Shown one piece after another: positions 1-8,921 of a DNA stretch of 64,000 bases. The position numbers and the translations under genes were made by a program. The DNA lies in the NCBI GenBank assembly GCA_965198565.1, contig OZ240665.1, positions 372,001 through 436,000 on the forward strand, given 5' to 3'. A model generated the notes under the pieces. That model made no database searches and was not told the DNA's origin. It saw only the letters and a list, made by a program, of their open reading frames with translations. Source of the stretch: LMUY01 sp965198565. Lineage in GTDB: Bacteria > Pseudomonadota > Alphaproteobacteria > Acetobacterales > Acetobacteraceae. Within the stretch, counting starts at the first letter, position 1. Each line of letters opens with the position of its first letter.

Positions 1-921
1 CTGGAAGCGGTGCTGCCAGATGGTTCGGTGTGGAACGGGATGCGCCGGCTGCGCAAGGACAACACCGGCTACAGCCTGCGCCACCTGCTGATCGGCTCCG
101 AAGGCACGCTCGGCATCATCACCGCGGCCGTGCTGAAGCTCGCCCCGCGCCTGCGCGAGCGCGAAGTGGCCCTGTGCGCGCTGCCCTCGCTGGAGGCGGT
201 GCTGGCGCTGTTCGGCCGCGTGCAGGCGCAGGACGCCGCGGCGCTGCAAGCCTTCGAATACATGGGCGGCGCCGGCATGGGCCTGGTGCTCAAGCATATC
301 CCCGGCGCGACCCTGCCGATCGGCCCGGCGCCGCACTATGCGCTGCTGGAACTCGCCACCGCGCGCGCCAATGGCGGGTTGCGCGCCGGGCTCGAGACGG
401 TGCTGGAGGCAGCGCTCGAGGACGGCACCATCACCGACGCCACCCTGGCCGAGAGCGAAGCCCAGCGCCTCGCTTTGTGGAAGCTGCGCGAAGAGCATTC
501 CGAAGCCCAAAAGCGCGAGGGCGCCTCGGTGAAGAACGACGTCTCGGTGCCCGTCTCCCGCGTGCCGGAGCTGCTGCAGCGTGGCGAGGCGGCGGTCGCG
601 GCGTTGATCCCGGGGGTGCGCTGCGTGGCGTTCGGCCATATCGGCGACGGCAACATCCACTTCAACTTCGCCCAGCCCGAAGGTGCCGACGGCGCCGCCT
701 TCCTAGCGCAGGACCACGCCATCATGGACGCGGTGGGCGCGGTGGTGCGCGAGCTGGACGGCTCGTTTTCCGCCGAGCACGGCGTCGGCCAGCTCAAACC
801 CTACATGATGCCCGATTGGCGCGGCGGGCCAGAGCTGGAGGCGATGCGCCGAATCAAGGCCGCGCTCGACCCGGCGGGCTTGATGAACCCCGGCAAGGTT
901 CTCCCCGGCCTACCGGCGTGA
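1..921 (+). CDS. FAD-linked 2-hydroxyacid dehydrogenase, C-terminal part (D-lactate / D-2-hydroxyglutarate dehydrogenase-like)
   Basis: The gene enters from outside the window and is open from base 1 to the TGA at 919-921, so its N-terminus and most of the FAD-binding domain are missing. The visible part starts at the end of the PCMH-type FAD domain (SEGTLGIITAAVLKLAPR) and continues through the FAD-oxidase C-terminal domain. Family landmarks are the metal-site segment FGHIGDGNIHFNF, the SAEHGVG segment and the terminal LMNPGKVLP. Such flavoenzymes oxidise a D-2-hydroxyacid to the 2-oxoacid and pass electrons to the respiratory chain. The exact substrate cannot be told from this piece. Its stop overlaps the GTG start of the exporter that follows, which suggests co-transcription. 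Confidence 0.88.
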   Translation: MEAVLPDGSVWNGMRRLRKDNTGYSLRHLLIGSEGTLGIITAAVLKLAPRLREREVALCALPSLEAVLALFGRVQAQDAAALQAFEYMGGAGMGLVLKHIPGATLPIGPAPHYALLELATARANGGLRAGLETVLEAALEDGTITDATLAESEAQRLALWKLREEHSEAQKREGASVKNDVSVPVSRVPELLQRGEAAVAALIPGVRCVAFGHIGDGNIHFNFAQPEGADGAAFLAQDHAIMDAVGAVVRELDGSFSAEHGVGQLKPYMMPDWRGGPELEAMRRIKAALDPAGLMNPGKVLPGLPA

Positions 922-2450
922 ACGACGTCGGCCCGGCAGCCGCCAAAGCGCCAGAGCCTCCCGTGACCGAGCCGCTTCGGGCCGAGCCTCCCGCCACTGA
1001 GCCACTTGGGGCCGAGCCGCCCGACCCGAAGCGCTGGATCGCGCTGGTGGTCCTGCTCACCGGCGCGTTCCTGCCCGCGTTCGACTTCTTCGTGGTCAAC
1101 GTGGCGCTGCCCTCGATGCAGAGCGACCTGCATGCCAGTCCCGCCGACCTCGAATTGGTCGTGGCCGGCTACGGGCTGGCTTTCGCCGTGCTGCTGGTCA
1201 CGGGCGGGCGGCTTGGCGACCTGTTCGGCCGCAAGCGCCTATTCATCATCGGCATGACCGGCTTCACCATCGCCTCCGCGCTGTGCGGCGCCGCCATCAG
1301 TCCGCTGATGCTGATCGCCTCCCGGGTGCTGCAGGGGCTGACCGCGGCGCTGCTCAATCCGCAGGTGCTGGCCATCATCCGGGTGACCTTCCCGGACCAT
1401 GAACGCGCCCGCGCGATCGGCTTCTTCGGCACCACCTTGGGGCTGGCCTCGATCCTGGCCCAGTTGATCGGCGGCGGCCTGGTGCAGGCGGACCTGTTCG
1501 GCCTGGGCTGGCGGCCGATCTTCCTGGTGAACGTGCCCGTCGGCGCCGTCGCGCTGTTCTTCGCCGCCCGCACCTTGCGCAACTCGCGCGCCGAGGGCCG
1601 CCCGACCATCGACTGGGGCGGCATCGCCCTGCTCAGCCTGTTCCTCAGCATGCTGTCCTACCCGCTGGTGGAGGGGCACAGCGCCGGCTGGCCGAACTGG
1701 ATGCTGTGGTGCCTGATCGGCTCGGTTCCGGCGCTGGCGGCCTTCGTGTTCTACGAGGGGGCGCTGCAGTTGCGCGGCCGCTCGCCGCTGGTCAACCTGC
1801 GCCTGTTCCGCGACCCCGGCTTCAGCATCGGCCTGGTGATGGTGGGGACGTTCTTCGGCGGGCTGTCGGCGTTTTTCCTCGGGCTGACCATCTTCCTGCA
1901 GCAGGGCCTGGGCTACGGCCCGTTCCCGACCGGGCTGGTGTTCGTAGGCTTCGGCATCGGGTTCTTTGCCGGCAGCCTGGTTTCCGCGCGGCTCGCCCGC
2001 CAGATCGGGCCGCGCGCGATCAGCGTTGGGACGGGGCTGATGGGCACGGGGCTGCTCGGCATCATCTGGCTGGGCCACGCCGCGCACGGGGCGGCGCCGA
2101 ACCTGTTCCTGCTATGGCCGATCTTGATCTGGTATGGCACCGGCCAGGGGCTGGCGCTGCCGACGCTGGTCTCCTCGGTGGTCGGCAGCAGCCGCATTCC
2201 GGCGCAGGAGGCGGGCTCGGCGTCGGGCATGTTCACCATGCTGCAGCAGACCGCCTTCTCGCTGGGGGTGGCGACCATCATGGGGCTGTTCTTCACCGTG
2301 CTGGGCAACGGTACCACGCCTGGCGACTACGAGCGCGCGCTCTCGGCGGCGCTGGTTTGCAACGCCGGGCTCATGCTGGTGACGGGCCTGCTCGCCTTCC
2401 TGCTGCCCCGGGCGGCGATTCGGCCCGGCGTGGTCGTGCATGTCGAGTGA
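918..2450 (+). CDS. MFS drug/metabolite exporter, DHA2 (EmrB/QacA) 14-TM type
   Basis: I place the start at GTG 918, which overlaps the TGA of the upstream dehydrogenase; this gives about 510 residues. A proline-rich cytoplasmic leader holds two imperfect copies of an eight-to-nine-residue unit (TEPLRAEPPA then TEPLGAEPPD). Roughly 14 hydrophobic segments follow. Motif A between TM2 and TM3 reads GGRLGDLFGRKR, and the antiporter-type segment SRVLQGLTAALLNPQ is present. The size and TM count fit DHA2 proton-coupled exporters of the inner membrane. The substrate is unknown. The tight overlap with the dehydrogenase suggests a shared transcript. No partner membrane-fusion protein is nearby. Confidence 0.87.
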   Translation: MNDVGPAAAKAPEPPVTEPLRAEPPATEPLGAEPPDPKRWIALVVLLTGAFLPAFDFFVVNVALPSMQSDLHASPADLELVVAGYGLAFAVLLVTGGRLGDLFGRKRLFIIGMTGFTIASALCGAAISPLMLIASRVLQGLTAALLNPQVLAIIRVTFPDHERARAIGFFGTTLGLASILAQLIGGGLVQADLFGLGWRPIFLVNVPVGAVALFFAARTLRNSRAEGRPTIDWGGIALLSLFLSMLSYPLVEGHSAGWPNWMLWCLIGSVPALAAFVFYEGALQLRGRSPLVNLRLFRDPGFSIGLVMVGTFFGGLSAFFLGLTIFLQQGLGYGPFPTGLVFVGFGIGFFAGSLVSARLARQIGPRAISVGTGLMGTGLLGIIWLGHAAHGAAPNLFLLWPILIWYGTGQGLALPTLVSSVVGSSRIPAQEAGSASGMFTMLQQTAFSLGVATIMGLFFTVLGNGTTPGDYERALSAALVCNAGLMLVTGLLAFLLPRAAIRPGVVVHVE

Positions 2451-2515
2451 GGCGCGCGCGAGCGAACCCGCGGGACGGCGCCGCGTAAGAACCCGCATCA
2501 ATGCAGGAGGCGCAA

Positions 2516-2890
2516 ATGGGCTCTAACAAGCTCGGCTACTGGTTCCCGCTGCTCGGCCTCGCCTTTGCGGTGGCGGGCGCCGACAAGCTGTTTGCCGTCG
2601 GCTCGTACCGCCGCCTGCCGCGTGATCTCGGCTGGCCGATGGCCGCGATGCAGGTCGTGGCCGCGGGGGAGGTGGTGGGTGGCGCTTTGCTGACCACCGA
2701 TCGCACGCGCCGGCTCGGCGGCGTGGTGCTGGCCACCTCTTGCGCTGCCATGCTGAGCGGCGAACTGCGCCATCGGCAGGGCGCGCTGGCGCTGCCGCGG
2801 CTGGCCTTGCTGCTGGCATCGCTCACCGCGTTCCTGCCCAGCGCGCGCGTCGTCACAAACCCGCTCCGCTCGTTGCCGCGGCAGGGCTGA
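2516..2890 (+). CDS. Small DoxX-like integral membrane protein
   Basis: I choose ATG 2516 because AGGAGG lies five bases upstream (2505-2510). An earlier in-frame ATG at 2501 contains that ribosome site inside its coding sequence and is less likely. The 124-residue product has about four hydrophobic helices and an early GLAFAVAGADKLF segment resembling the first helix of DoxX/DUF-type small membrane proteins. There are no catalytic residues to name. It lies 65 bases after the exporter on the same strand, so it could be the last gene of that operon. The family assignment is tentative. Confidence 0.6.
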   Translation: MGSNKLGYWFPLLGLAFAVAGADKLFAVGSYRRLPRDLGWPMAAMQVVAAGEVVGGALLTTDRTRRLGGVVLATSCAAMLSGELRHRQGALALPRLALLLASLTAFLPSARVVTNPLRSLPRQG

Positions 2891-2897
2891 GCCCCCC

Positions 2898-2941
2898 AGC
2901 CGGCGACGCTGGCGGTTGCCATTAGCCGGCGACGCTGGCGG
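2898..2941. repeat. Direct repeat at the 3' end of the SGNH gene
   Basis: An identical 18-base unit, AGCCGGCGACGCTGGCGG, occurs at 2898-2915 and 2924-2941, a period of 26 bases. The second copy encodes the last residues of the minus-strand SGNH protein (DAASVAG, stop at 2922-2924). The first copy lies just past its stop in the convergent intergenic space. Each unit is partly self-complementary, so the pair could also help end transcription from both convergent genes. It looks like a partial tandem duplication. Confidence 0.6.
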
Positions 2942-4028
2942 CGTCCATCGGGGTGCAATTCTGCAAGCCAGGGTAGTGGGCCGCGACGATCGCTTGCGAG
3001 AGCTGCTCCGCCAGGAGGGCGCTGCCCTCGCCAGTGACGTGGTCGTCGATGGCATAGTACAGCGGGTTCATGTCCTTGGCCGCCGCCAGCGTTGGCGTGA
3101 AATCCATGAACGGCACGCCGGCGTCGTGCGCAATCTTGCTGACGGCGTCGTCTAACGCCAGCGGCGCCGTGTCGGGGAAGGCGGCGTGGTGCTTGAGCAG
3201 TTCGGCCTGCGCGCGCATCGGCACGAACACGAGCAGGAGCGGCACGTGGCTGGCGCGGGATTTTGCCGCCAGATCGTCGACCAGGGTCTTGGTGTCGCCG
3301 ATCTGCTGCTGCCAGAACGCGTTCAGCGGCAGGCGGAGGTAGTCGCTGCGCCCGGGGTCCCGCAGGAAGAACTTGAGGTATGTGACGGGCAGGTCCGCGC
3401 GGTAGTGCAGCACCGCCCGCCACAGCGAACTCGTCTGCATGATATCCTTGATGTGCCCGATGATGCCCTGGGGCGGCGGCGAATGCACCGGGTGCAGATC
3501 ATATGGCACGCGCATGTCGAACGGGGACAGCGTGGCGACCACGAGGTCGGGCTTGAGTTTAAGCGCCTCGTCGAAGCGCAACTCGAGCCGGCGCCACTGA
3601 TAGCCAAGCCCGCCCATACTCTGGAAGTCGACGTTTCGCCGGCATGTGTCCGTGAGTATCTTCTCCGTCCGGGTGGCAAAAGTCTGCTCGTAGGGCACGA
3701 GATATCCCACGCTGGTGGATGACCCGATGAGGGCGACGCGGAACGTGTCGGCAGGCTTGGTGAGGCAGGACTGCTTCGAACGGTAGCCGCATTCGTTGTA
3801 GTCGTTTTGCGCCCACGGGCCTTCGCCGGCTTTGGAGCGCGAGCTGCAGTTCGGCAGCGCCCGATCACCCAGCACCGGGTCTGGCCGCAAGCACGAGTCG
3901 ACCTGGTGAGCATAGAAGCTGTTCTCGGCGAGGAGTTCCGGAATGCCGATCAGCAGCACCAAGGTCGCAATGCAGAGCAATGGCAACACAATGAAATCCC
4001 GGCCTGGGATACGTCGCTTCTCGCTCAT
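2922..4028 (-). CDS. Membrane-anchored SGNH-hydrolase-like protein
   Basis: The 368-residue product starts with a short basic stretch and one transmembrane segment (about residues 12-33), then a soluble domain that should face the periplasm. The nucleophile-type block is ALIGSSTSVG near residues 99-108. A late DDHVTGEG segment supplies a plausible Asp-His pair of the SGNH fold. Four cysteines between residues 46 and 88 may form disulphides. The protein resembles single-pass SGNH proteins linked to surface polysaccharide modification, but the ester substrate is not visible. It converges on the small membrane protein gene and has no evident operon partner. Confidence 0.6.
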   Translation of the reverse strand: MSEKRRIPGRDFIVLPLLCIATLVLLIGIPELLAENSFYAHQVDSCLRPDPVLGDRALPNCSSRSKAGEGPWAQNDYNECGYRSKQSCLTKPADTFRVALIGSSTSVGYLVPYEQTFATRTEKILTDTCRRNVDFQSMGGLGYQWRRLELRFDEALKLKPDLVVATLSPFDMRVPYDLHPVHSPPPQGIIGHIKDIMQTSSLWRAVLHYRADLPVTYLKFFLRDPGRSDYLRLPLNAFWQQQIGDTKTLVDDLAAKSRASHVPLLLVFVPMRAQAELLKHHAAFPDTAPLALDDAVSKIAHDAGVPFMDFTPTLAAAKDMNPLYYAIDDHVTGEGSALLAEQLSQAIVAAHYPGLQNCTPMDAASVAG

Positions 4029-4316
4029 GCTTCGGCTTTCTCCGCTTTCACTTACCGGAACAAACCCCGGGATTGATCAGACCCACGCCCCGGACTGACA
4101 CGACGCGCAACGCTTTCCTATGACTTGGACAAAAACCAGCAGTGATGCTATGATCCGCAAGTGCATCATTGTCCAACTGGCACCGGCGGTCATTAGCATA
4201 GGACACCTGGATCTCACGGTAGTATGACTACTCCGTATCGACCAACGTTTCATGCTGCAAATAACGATCATGACATACCGTTCAGCAACGTCCGTTTGAG
4301 ACGACGGCTCGCCTAG
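4029..4316. other. Intergenic stretch without a convincing gene
   Basis: About 290 bases separate the SGNH gene from the first repeat element. Only a 64-codon minus-strand frame is open (4077-4271). It has no ribosome site and no recognisable family, so I do not call it. The SGNH promoter should lie in the first part. Confidence 0.5.
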
Positions 4317-4379
4317 AGCCTGATCGCATCAGGTTGAAACAACCTGATGCGTGAATCAGCCTCTCAAACAAAGAGTTAG
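4317..4379. repeat. Dispersed palindromic repeat (copy 1)
   Basis: The core at 4326-4350 is a perfect stem of ten base pairs (GCATCAGGTT / AACCTGATGC) around GAAAC. It is followed by a conserved flank up to about 4377. The same roughly 63 bases occur once more in inverted orientation at 23385-23449 with about one mismatch. Two unlinked copies of a small palindromic unit without coding capacity fit a REP/MITE-type element. Confidence 0.75.
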
Positions 4380-4417
4380 AGCATGATTGCTTCGCCTATC
4401 AGAAGCAATCATGCTCT
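4378..4417. repeat. Perfect 16-bp hairpin beside the IS1182 insertion
   Basis: AGAGCATGATTGCTTC at 4378-4393 pairs exactly with 4402-4417, with an eight-base loop. It abuts the CTAG duplicated by the IS1182 element and lies downstream of tniB (minus strand) in the pre-insertion arrangement. It could act as a terminator-like hairpin or be a separate palindromic repeat. There is no clear T tract. Confidence 0.7.
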
Positions 4418-4419
4418 AG

Positions 4420-6093
4420 CAGCCTGTCGGAGTGGGTTTGGGCGTGATTTCATGGTCGGTCTAGGGTCGACGCCTGCGCTTGCGATTTGAGAGGCGTCAG
4501 ACGGCTTTGCGTTTTCTGAGCGTAGTTGTGGTCCCTGACAGTTGCCATGAGCGGCTTGGGACGGCTGCAAGGGGGCTAGAAAGGCGCCTGGTTCTTGTTA
4601 TGCGGCCCTGAGGGTGAACATGCGCTTGATGTTCCATGACATGGTCACGAGGCTCCACTCTGCGCTCACGTGGTCGAGCCCGCGCAGCGAGAACTGGCGG
4701 AACCCGAGCACCGACTTGATGATGCCGAACACCGGCTCGGGAGTTTGTTTGCGCAGGGCATAGAGCGTCTTGCCCTCCGGCGTTTTGAGGCGGTGCGCCA
4801 TCGCCTCGAGCGGGGTCGGGTTTTCCGGCGCGTTTTCCGGCGCGGGGGGCGGTTCGGCGAAACGCTCGTCGGGCGAGGGATGGTGGGCTTCGCGGCCCAT
4901 GGCGATGACCGGTTCGACCCCGGCCGCTTCGCAGGCGTTCACGTTGGCTTCGCTGTAATAACCGTTGTCGGCCAGCAAAATGGCCACGTCGCCGAGGTCC
5001 TCGGGCAGGCCGCCGAGCTTGCCCAGCATCGGTTCGAGCTGCTGCTTGTCGTTGGGCGCCTGCACCACGTCGGTTGCGACCACGATCAGGCCCCCCGCCG
5101 CCACCGCGGCCTGAGCAGGCTCCCCGCCGCCACCGCGGCCTGAGCGTTGTAGCATTGCTCGAACCCGCCGCCGGCTACCGGCATGATGCGGCTGTCCTCG
5201 TCGGTCAAGTTGACCTGATCGGTGGGCAGCGGCTCCTCGACGGGCACCACCAAAGGCTTGCCACCGGGCAAAGGCTTGCCACCGGGCTTCTTGCCAGCGG
5301 CCCGCTTGGCGTCCTGGCGCGCCAGCTTGGCGTCGTAGTCGGCGCGGGCCTGCGCATAGCGTGCCTTGGCCCGCGCCTCGATCTTGGCTTTTGCTTTGGC
5401 GATCGCGGCAAGCCGGTCCTCGCGCCGAGCCAGTTCGGCGGGCACCGACAGGCCGTCGGGCAGGTCCGCTTGGTCGGCAGCTTCGGCACGGGCCATCAGG
5501 TCGGCCACTTCGGCCTTCAACTGCGCCTCTATCTTGCTGGCGTGCTCGTAGGACAGCGCGCTGTGGCGGCTGGCGTTGGCAGCGATCTTGGTGCCGTCCA
5601 GCGCCACCGTGCCCAGCTTCAAGACCCCCATCTCGCGCGCCAGGCCCAGAACCTGCACGAACAATGCCTCGATCTGCGGCAGGAAGCGGCGGCGGAAGGC
5701 GGCGATGGTGTCGTGGTCGGGATGTTCGTTGGCGGCGATGAAGCGCAACGCCACCGAATCATAGGTCGCCCGCTCCAGCTTGCGGCTGGAAAACACGCCC
5801 GTGGCGTAGCCATACACCATGATCCCCAGCAAAAGCTCCGGGTGGTAGGACTTCTCACCCGACCCGCGGTCGCTGCCGGTCATCGCACCCAGGTCCAGGC
5901 TTGCGATCACTTCAACCACAAAGCGCGCCAGGTGACGCTCAGGCAGCCACTCGTCCACCGAGGGCGGCATCAGAAACCCGGTGTCACGGTCAATCAGGCG
6001 GAAGTTGCTCATGTGTAGGGGGTCCAGAGTAAACCAATCGCCAACGCCCAATCCTAACCCAGGCCTCCGCGCCTGGTTAAGTCCGACAGGCTG
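4420..6093 (-). mobile_element. IS1182-family insertion sequence with CTAG target duplication
   Basis: The element is bounded by perfect 12-base inverted repeats, CAGCCTGTCGGA at 4420-4431 and its complement at 6082-6093. It is flanked by a direct CTAG at 4416-4419 and 6094-6097. It is 1674 bp and carries one transposase gene on the minus strand, now frameshifted. The right CTAG contains the stop codon of tniB, so insertion happened at the very end of that gene. Confidence 0.88.
4598..6012 (-). pseudogene. IS1182 transposase, frameshifted by a 29-bp tandem duplication
   Basis: The N-terminal frame starts at ATG 6012 (MSNFRLIDRDTGFLMPP, a usual IS1182 start) and runs to about 5140. It includes the first catalytic Asp block TVALDGTKIAANAS. 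The C-terminal frame holds the second Asp block LLADNGYYSEAN and the final domain ending at 4598. Both frames encode AQAAVAAG at the join. The 24 bases at 5093-5116 recur exactly at 5122-5145, an offset of 29 bases that changes frame. Removing one unit restores a single DDE transposase of about 460 residues. The gene is inactive as it stands unless translation shifts. Confidence 0.87.
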
Positions 6094-6992
6094 CTAGAGC
6101 CGCTCCGAGGTAGCCAGCACCTCGATGGCGGCTGGCGTGGTCACGCTCACCCGATCCAGCATGGCGCGGTTGATCCGCTCGTAGCCCATTCGAACTGCTT
6201 CCACAGCAGCCTGCCGGAGTAGGCGCGTGACGGCGCCGATCAGCCCGTCCGACCGCACGAGAATATGCTCGGCAAGCGGCGGGTCGGTCAGATCGGAGGC
6301 ACACCGCAACGGCAATCGACGCTCGAGCGTCAACAACAACCGGGCATAATCCGGATCCTCGACCTGCCACCTGGGCAAGGTCTTCAGCTCGAAACGATTG
6401 GCGAGCTGTTCATCCTGTCGAGGCACATAGGCGATCTCGCGTGTCGCAAAGCAGCCCAAGGATACTCCCGCGGCCGACCCGATCTCGCGGAGTTCGACCA
6501 GCATCGAGGCCATGCCGGAGCCACGGATGTTGTGCAGGTCGTCGATCAGCAACAGGCGCAGGCCGACACCGCGCATGATCCGGTAGGTTTCCTGGCGTAG
6601 TTGTGCCGTGGTTTCGCGCGGCCTGCCGGCTGGCCCAAGGCTGCGCGGATCGACGTCAGCAGCTGTGGGATGCGCGGGCCGTTGGGCGCCTGGATCATCG
6701 TGACCGGGATGGTCGACATCTGCGCCGTTGCATCCTCCGGCGGCAGGCGACGCGCCAGGAACCGCCTGGCGATCGCCGTCTTGCCGTTGTTCGACGCGCC
6801 GATGATGAGAAGATTGTCCGGCCGCTGGCGCCGCTCGGACCGGAGGATGCGGTCGAGTTCGTCGAACGCCTCTCGGGCACGGTAGCCGATCCAGCGGTCT
6901 CGGTCGATGCGGGCGATCCGTTCGCTGTCTGACAATGTCAGGTCCGGGCGAACTGCCTCGTCCAGGTGAGCGCCGTCATCCTTGCCGGACAT
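6094..6992 (-). pseudogene. tniB: TniB-type AAA+ transposition ATPase, frameshifted
   Basis: TniB is the ATP-dependent target/regulatory partner of the TniA transposase in Tn5053/Tn402-like elements. The first frame, from ATG 6992, contains ERIARIDRDRWIGY and the Walker A box GASNNGKT (residues 65-72). The second frame, ending at 6094, contains the Walker B box LLLIDDLHN and the rest of the ATPase. The two frames overlap between about 6546 and 6640. Near 6625 one extra base (or two missing) breaks the frame; the joined product would read RPRETTAQLRQETYRIMRG across it. The ATG directly follows the tniA stop. The stop codon lies in the CTAG duplicated by IS1182. A sequencing error is possible. 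Confidence 0.82.
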
Positions 6993-8855
6993 CTACAGAT
7001 CCTCCACGTCGGCGAACGGCTCGACCTGGACGGGGGATCCTCTTGATGTCGTCGGTGGTATCGGATCATCCGTCTTCGACGGGCCGACGACATCGCTGGC
7101 CGGTGGAGGTTTTGACGCCCCACGCCGGGCCTGCCTAGATCGTTCGGCTTTCATGCGGGTCGTGGCAGTCCGGCCGCGCTCCTCGATGGCGCGAACCTGA
7201 AGCATGCTTTCGAACAGCCTGACCTCGGTGCGGTCCGCCGCCTTGAGGGCTTTGAGTTGCTGCCGGGCCGCCTCGCTCTCCGCGAGGGTCATGTCGGCGC
7301 GAGGCACGCGGTAGGGCACGGCAATATACTCGCCGGTCGCGTCGTCGACGACCCAGATTGTCGCCAGGCTGCGCGGGTCATAGACGATGACGCGCTCGAT
7401 CTGGTCCTGGTTCTGCCGGCGCCACATCGGCAGCAAATCGCGCGCGCTGTAATCGACCCGGAACAGACGCAGCCCGGTGCGCACGAGGCGCCGGTGCTCG
7501 TAGGGCAGGAAGTCCAGCAAGAAGCGGTCGGCAGGAAGAACCGGCGGCACCCGTCGATCGTCGGGCAGGTCAGGACGACGATAATAGGCACGGTAACGAT
7601 CCAATGGCCTGTCGCCGACGCCGTCGTGGACGCTATGGTTGTATTGGTCGATCTCCAGCGCGATCACCTGTTCCAGTTCGGGCAGGCTGAGGCAGGCCAA
7701 GCGCTCCGGCTCCGCCTCGCCCCGCTCGCCGACGCTGCTGAACGTGGTGCCGCGGCGCTCGTGAATGCGCCGCATCATCGTGCCGATCAGCCGCTCGATC
7801 GTGCCGTGGTGTTCGGGATGGCCCTTGGCGCGCACCTTGGACGCAATCCCGTGCAGCCGCAGGCCGCGCTGGATGCCGCGCGCCTCGTGTTCCGGGCCCT
7901 GGTCGTATTCCAGGATGGCCGGTCTGCCCCAGACCGGCCAGTCCACCCCGGCAATGTCACGCTTGGCGAGCCAGTCCTGCTTCGGCAGGCACGCATGGCC
8001 CAGACACGTCGCGACCGTGACGGTCGATGCGGCTTGCAGTGAAACCGAGAACCCAAGGACAACCCTGCTATACAAATCGATCGCGAAGGTCACATTCGGC
8101 CGGCCGATGACGGTGCGTTCCTGTTCGCGGACGAGGCGGATATCACAGGGGGTGCTGTCGATCTGCACCCGCTCCCATGGCGCCGTCGCGCCTGGATGCG
8201 CCCCAGTCAACAGACGAAGCGATCTTGCCTTGGCCGGACCCTCGCGCCGTCCGGCTAACCACATCTGATTCCGAGCACAGACGCGCGCCTTGACGGCCTT
8301 GAATGAAGTGGGGCTGAGACCGGCTGCCGCGCAGCGCCCGGCCACCTCTTTGACCAAGCTTTGCAAGGCGGGACGGGAGCGATTGGCATAATGCTGGTCG
8401 ATCGCCTGCTCGATGATCGCCTCGGTCCTGCCGTTCAGCCGCTTTTTCCGCACCTGGCCACGTGCCGGCAGGAACTGGGCAACGTCGTGGCCAACTGCCT
8501 GCAGCTGACGCAGCAAGCTCCAGATCCGGCGCGGGCTCAGCCCGAGCGCAGCGGCGGCAGCGGTCACGTCGGACGTCGTTCGGGCGGGATTGCCTGCCAA
8601 CTCGGCAAGACGATCCCGGCGTCGGGTGGCTTCGGCCCAGTCCGCCTCGCTGTAATGCAGGTCGTTGATCGGCACCTTCTGCGGCTCGGTCGCAGTCGAT
8701 GCCTCTGGCAACTGGACTTTCAGCGGATCGGCCGCGACCTCCTCGCCTATATCCGAGCGAAGCAGCACGGTCTCTACGCCGAGAACGCGCTGCACCCGCC
8801 ACCGTGCACCTGCGTATTCAACCAGGGTTCCGGCGCCGAACTGCGAAGCCACCAA
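6993..8855 (-). CDS. tniA: TniA-type DDE transposase of a Tn5053/Tn7-like transposon
   Basis: The 620-residue protein has an N-terminal DNA-binding part, then an rve/Mu-type catalytic core and a C-terminal Mu-transposase beta-barrel region. The catalytic triad is visible as QID233STP, EYD318QGPE and GTIE354RLIG, with the 35-residue D-E spacing usual for the DDE class. It stops at 6993, one base before the tniB start, so the two are one operon. Upstream at 8922-8989 are short repeats expected of a TniA-bound transposon end. tniQ and a resolvase gene are absent, so the transposon is a remnant. TniA itself looks intact. Confidence 0.9.
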   Translation of the reverse strand: MVASQFGAGTLVEYAGARWRVQRVLGVETVLLRSDIGEEVAADPLKVQLPEASTATEPQKVPINDLHYSEADWAEATRRRDRLAELAGNPARTTSDVTAAAAALGLSPRRIWSLLRQLQAVGHDVAQFLPARGQVRKKRLNGRTEAIIEQAIDQHYANRSRPALQSLVKEVAGRCAAAGLSPTSFKAVKARVCARNQMWLAGRREGPAKARSLRLLTGAHPGATAPWERVQIDSTPCDIRLVREQERTVIGRPNVTFAIDLYSRVVLGFSVSLQAASTVTVATCLGHACLPKQDWLAKRDIAGVDWPVWGRPAILEYDQGPEHEARGIQRGLRLHGIASKVRAKGHPEHHGTIERLIGTMMRRIHERRGTTFSSVGERGEAEPERLACLSLPELEQVIALEIDQYNHSVHDGVGDRPLDRYRAYYRRPDLPDDRRVPPVLPADRFLLDFLPYEHRRLVRTGLRLFRVDYSARDLLPMWRRQNQDQIERVIVYDPRSLATIWVVDDATGEYIAVPYRVPRADMTLAESEAARQQLKALKAADRTEVRLFESMLQVRAIEERGRTATTRMKAERSRQARRGASKPPPASDVVGPSKTDDPIPPTTSRGSPVQVEPFADVEDL

Positions 8856-8921
8856 ACCTCACCACAGAAGCTGCAACGGGACTTTATGTCGCACACTGCA
8901 ACCATAAGGGAGACGGTTCAG

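Noticed and set aside
30..917. Very long open frame upstream of the MFS exporter, in frame with it
   Set aside because: It is an antiphase reading of the dehydrogenase gene: arginine-rich, low complexity, no family. The exporter starts at GTG 918.
4077..4271. 64-codon minus-strand frame
   Set aside because: No ribosome site, no homology by eye, Met/Arg/Ser-rich composition.
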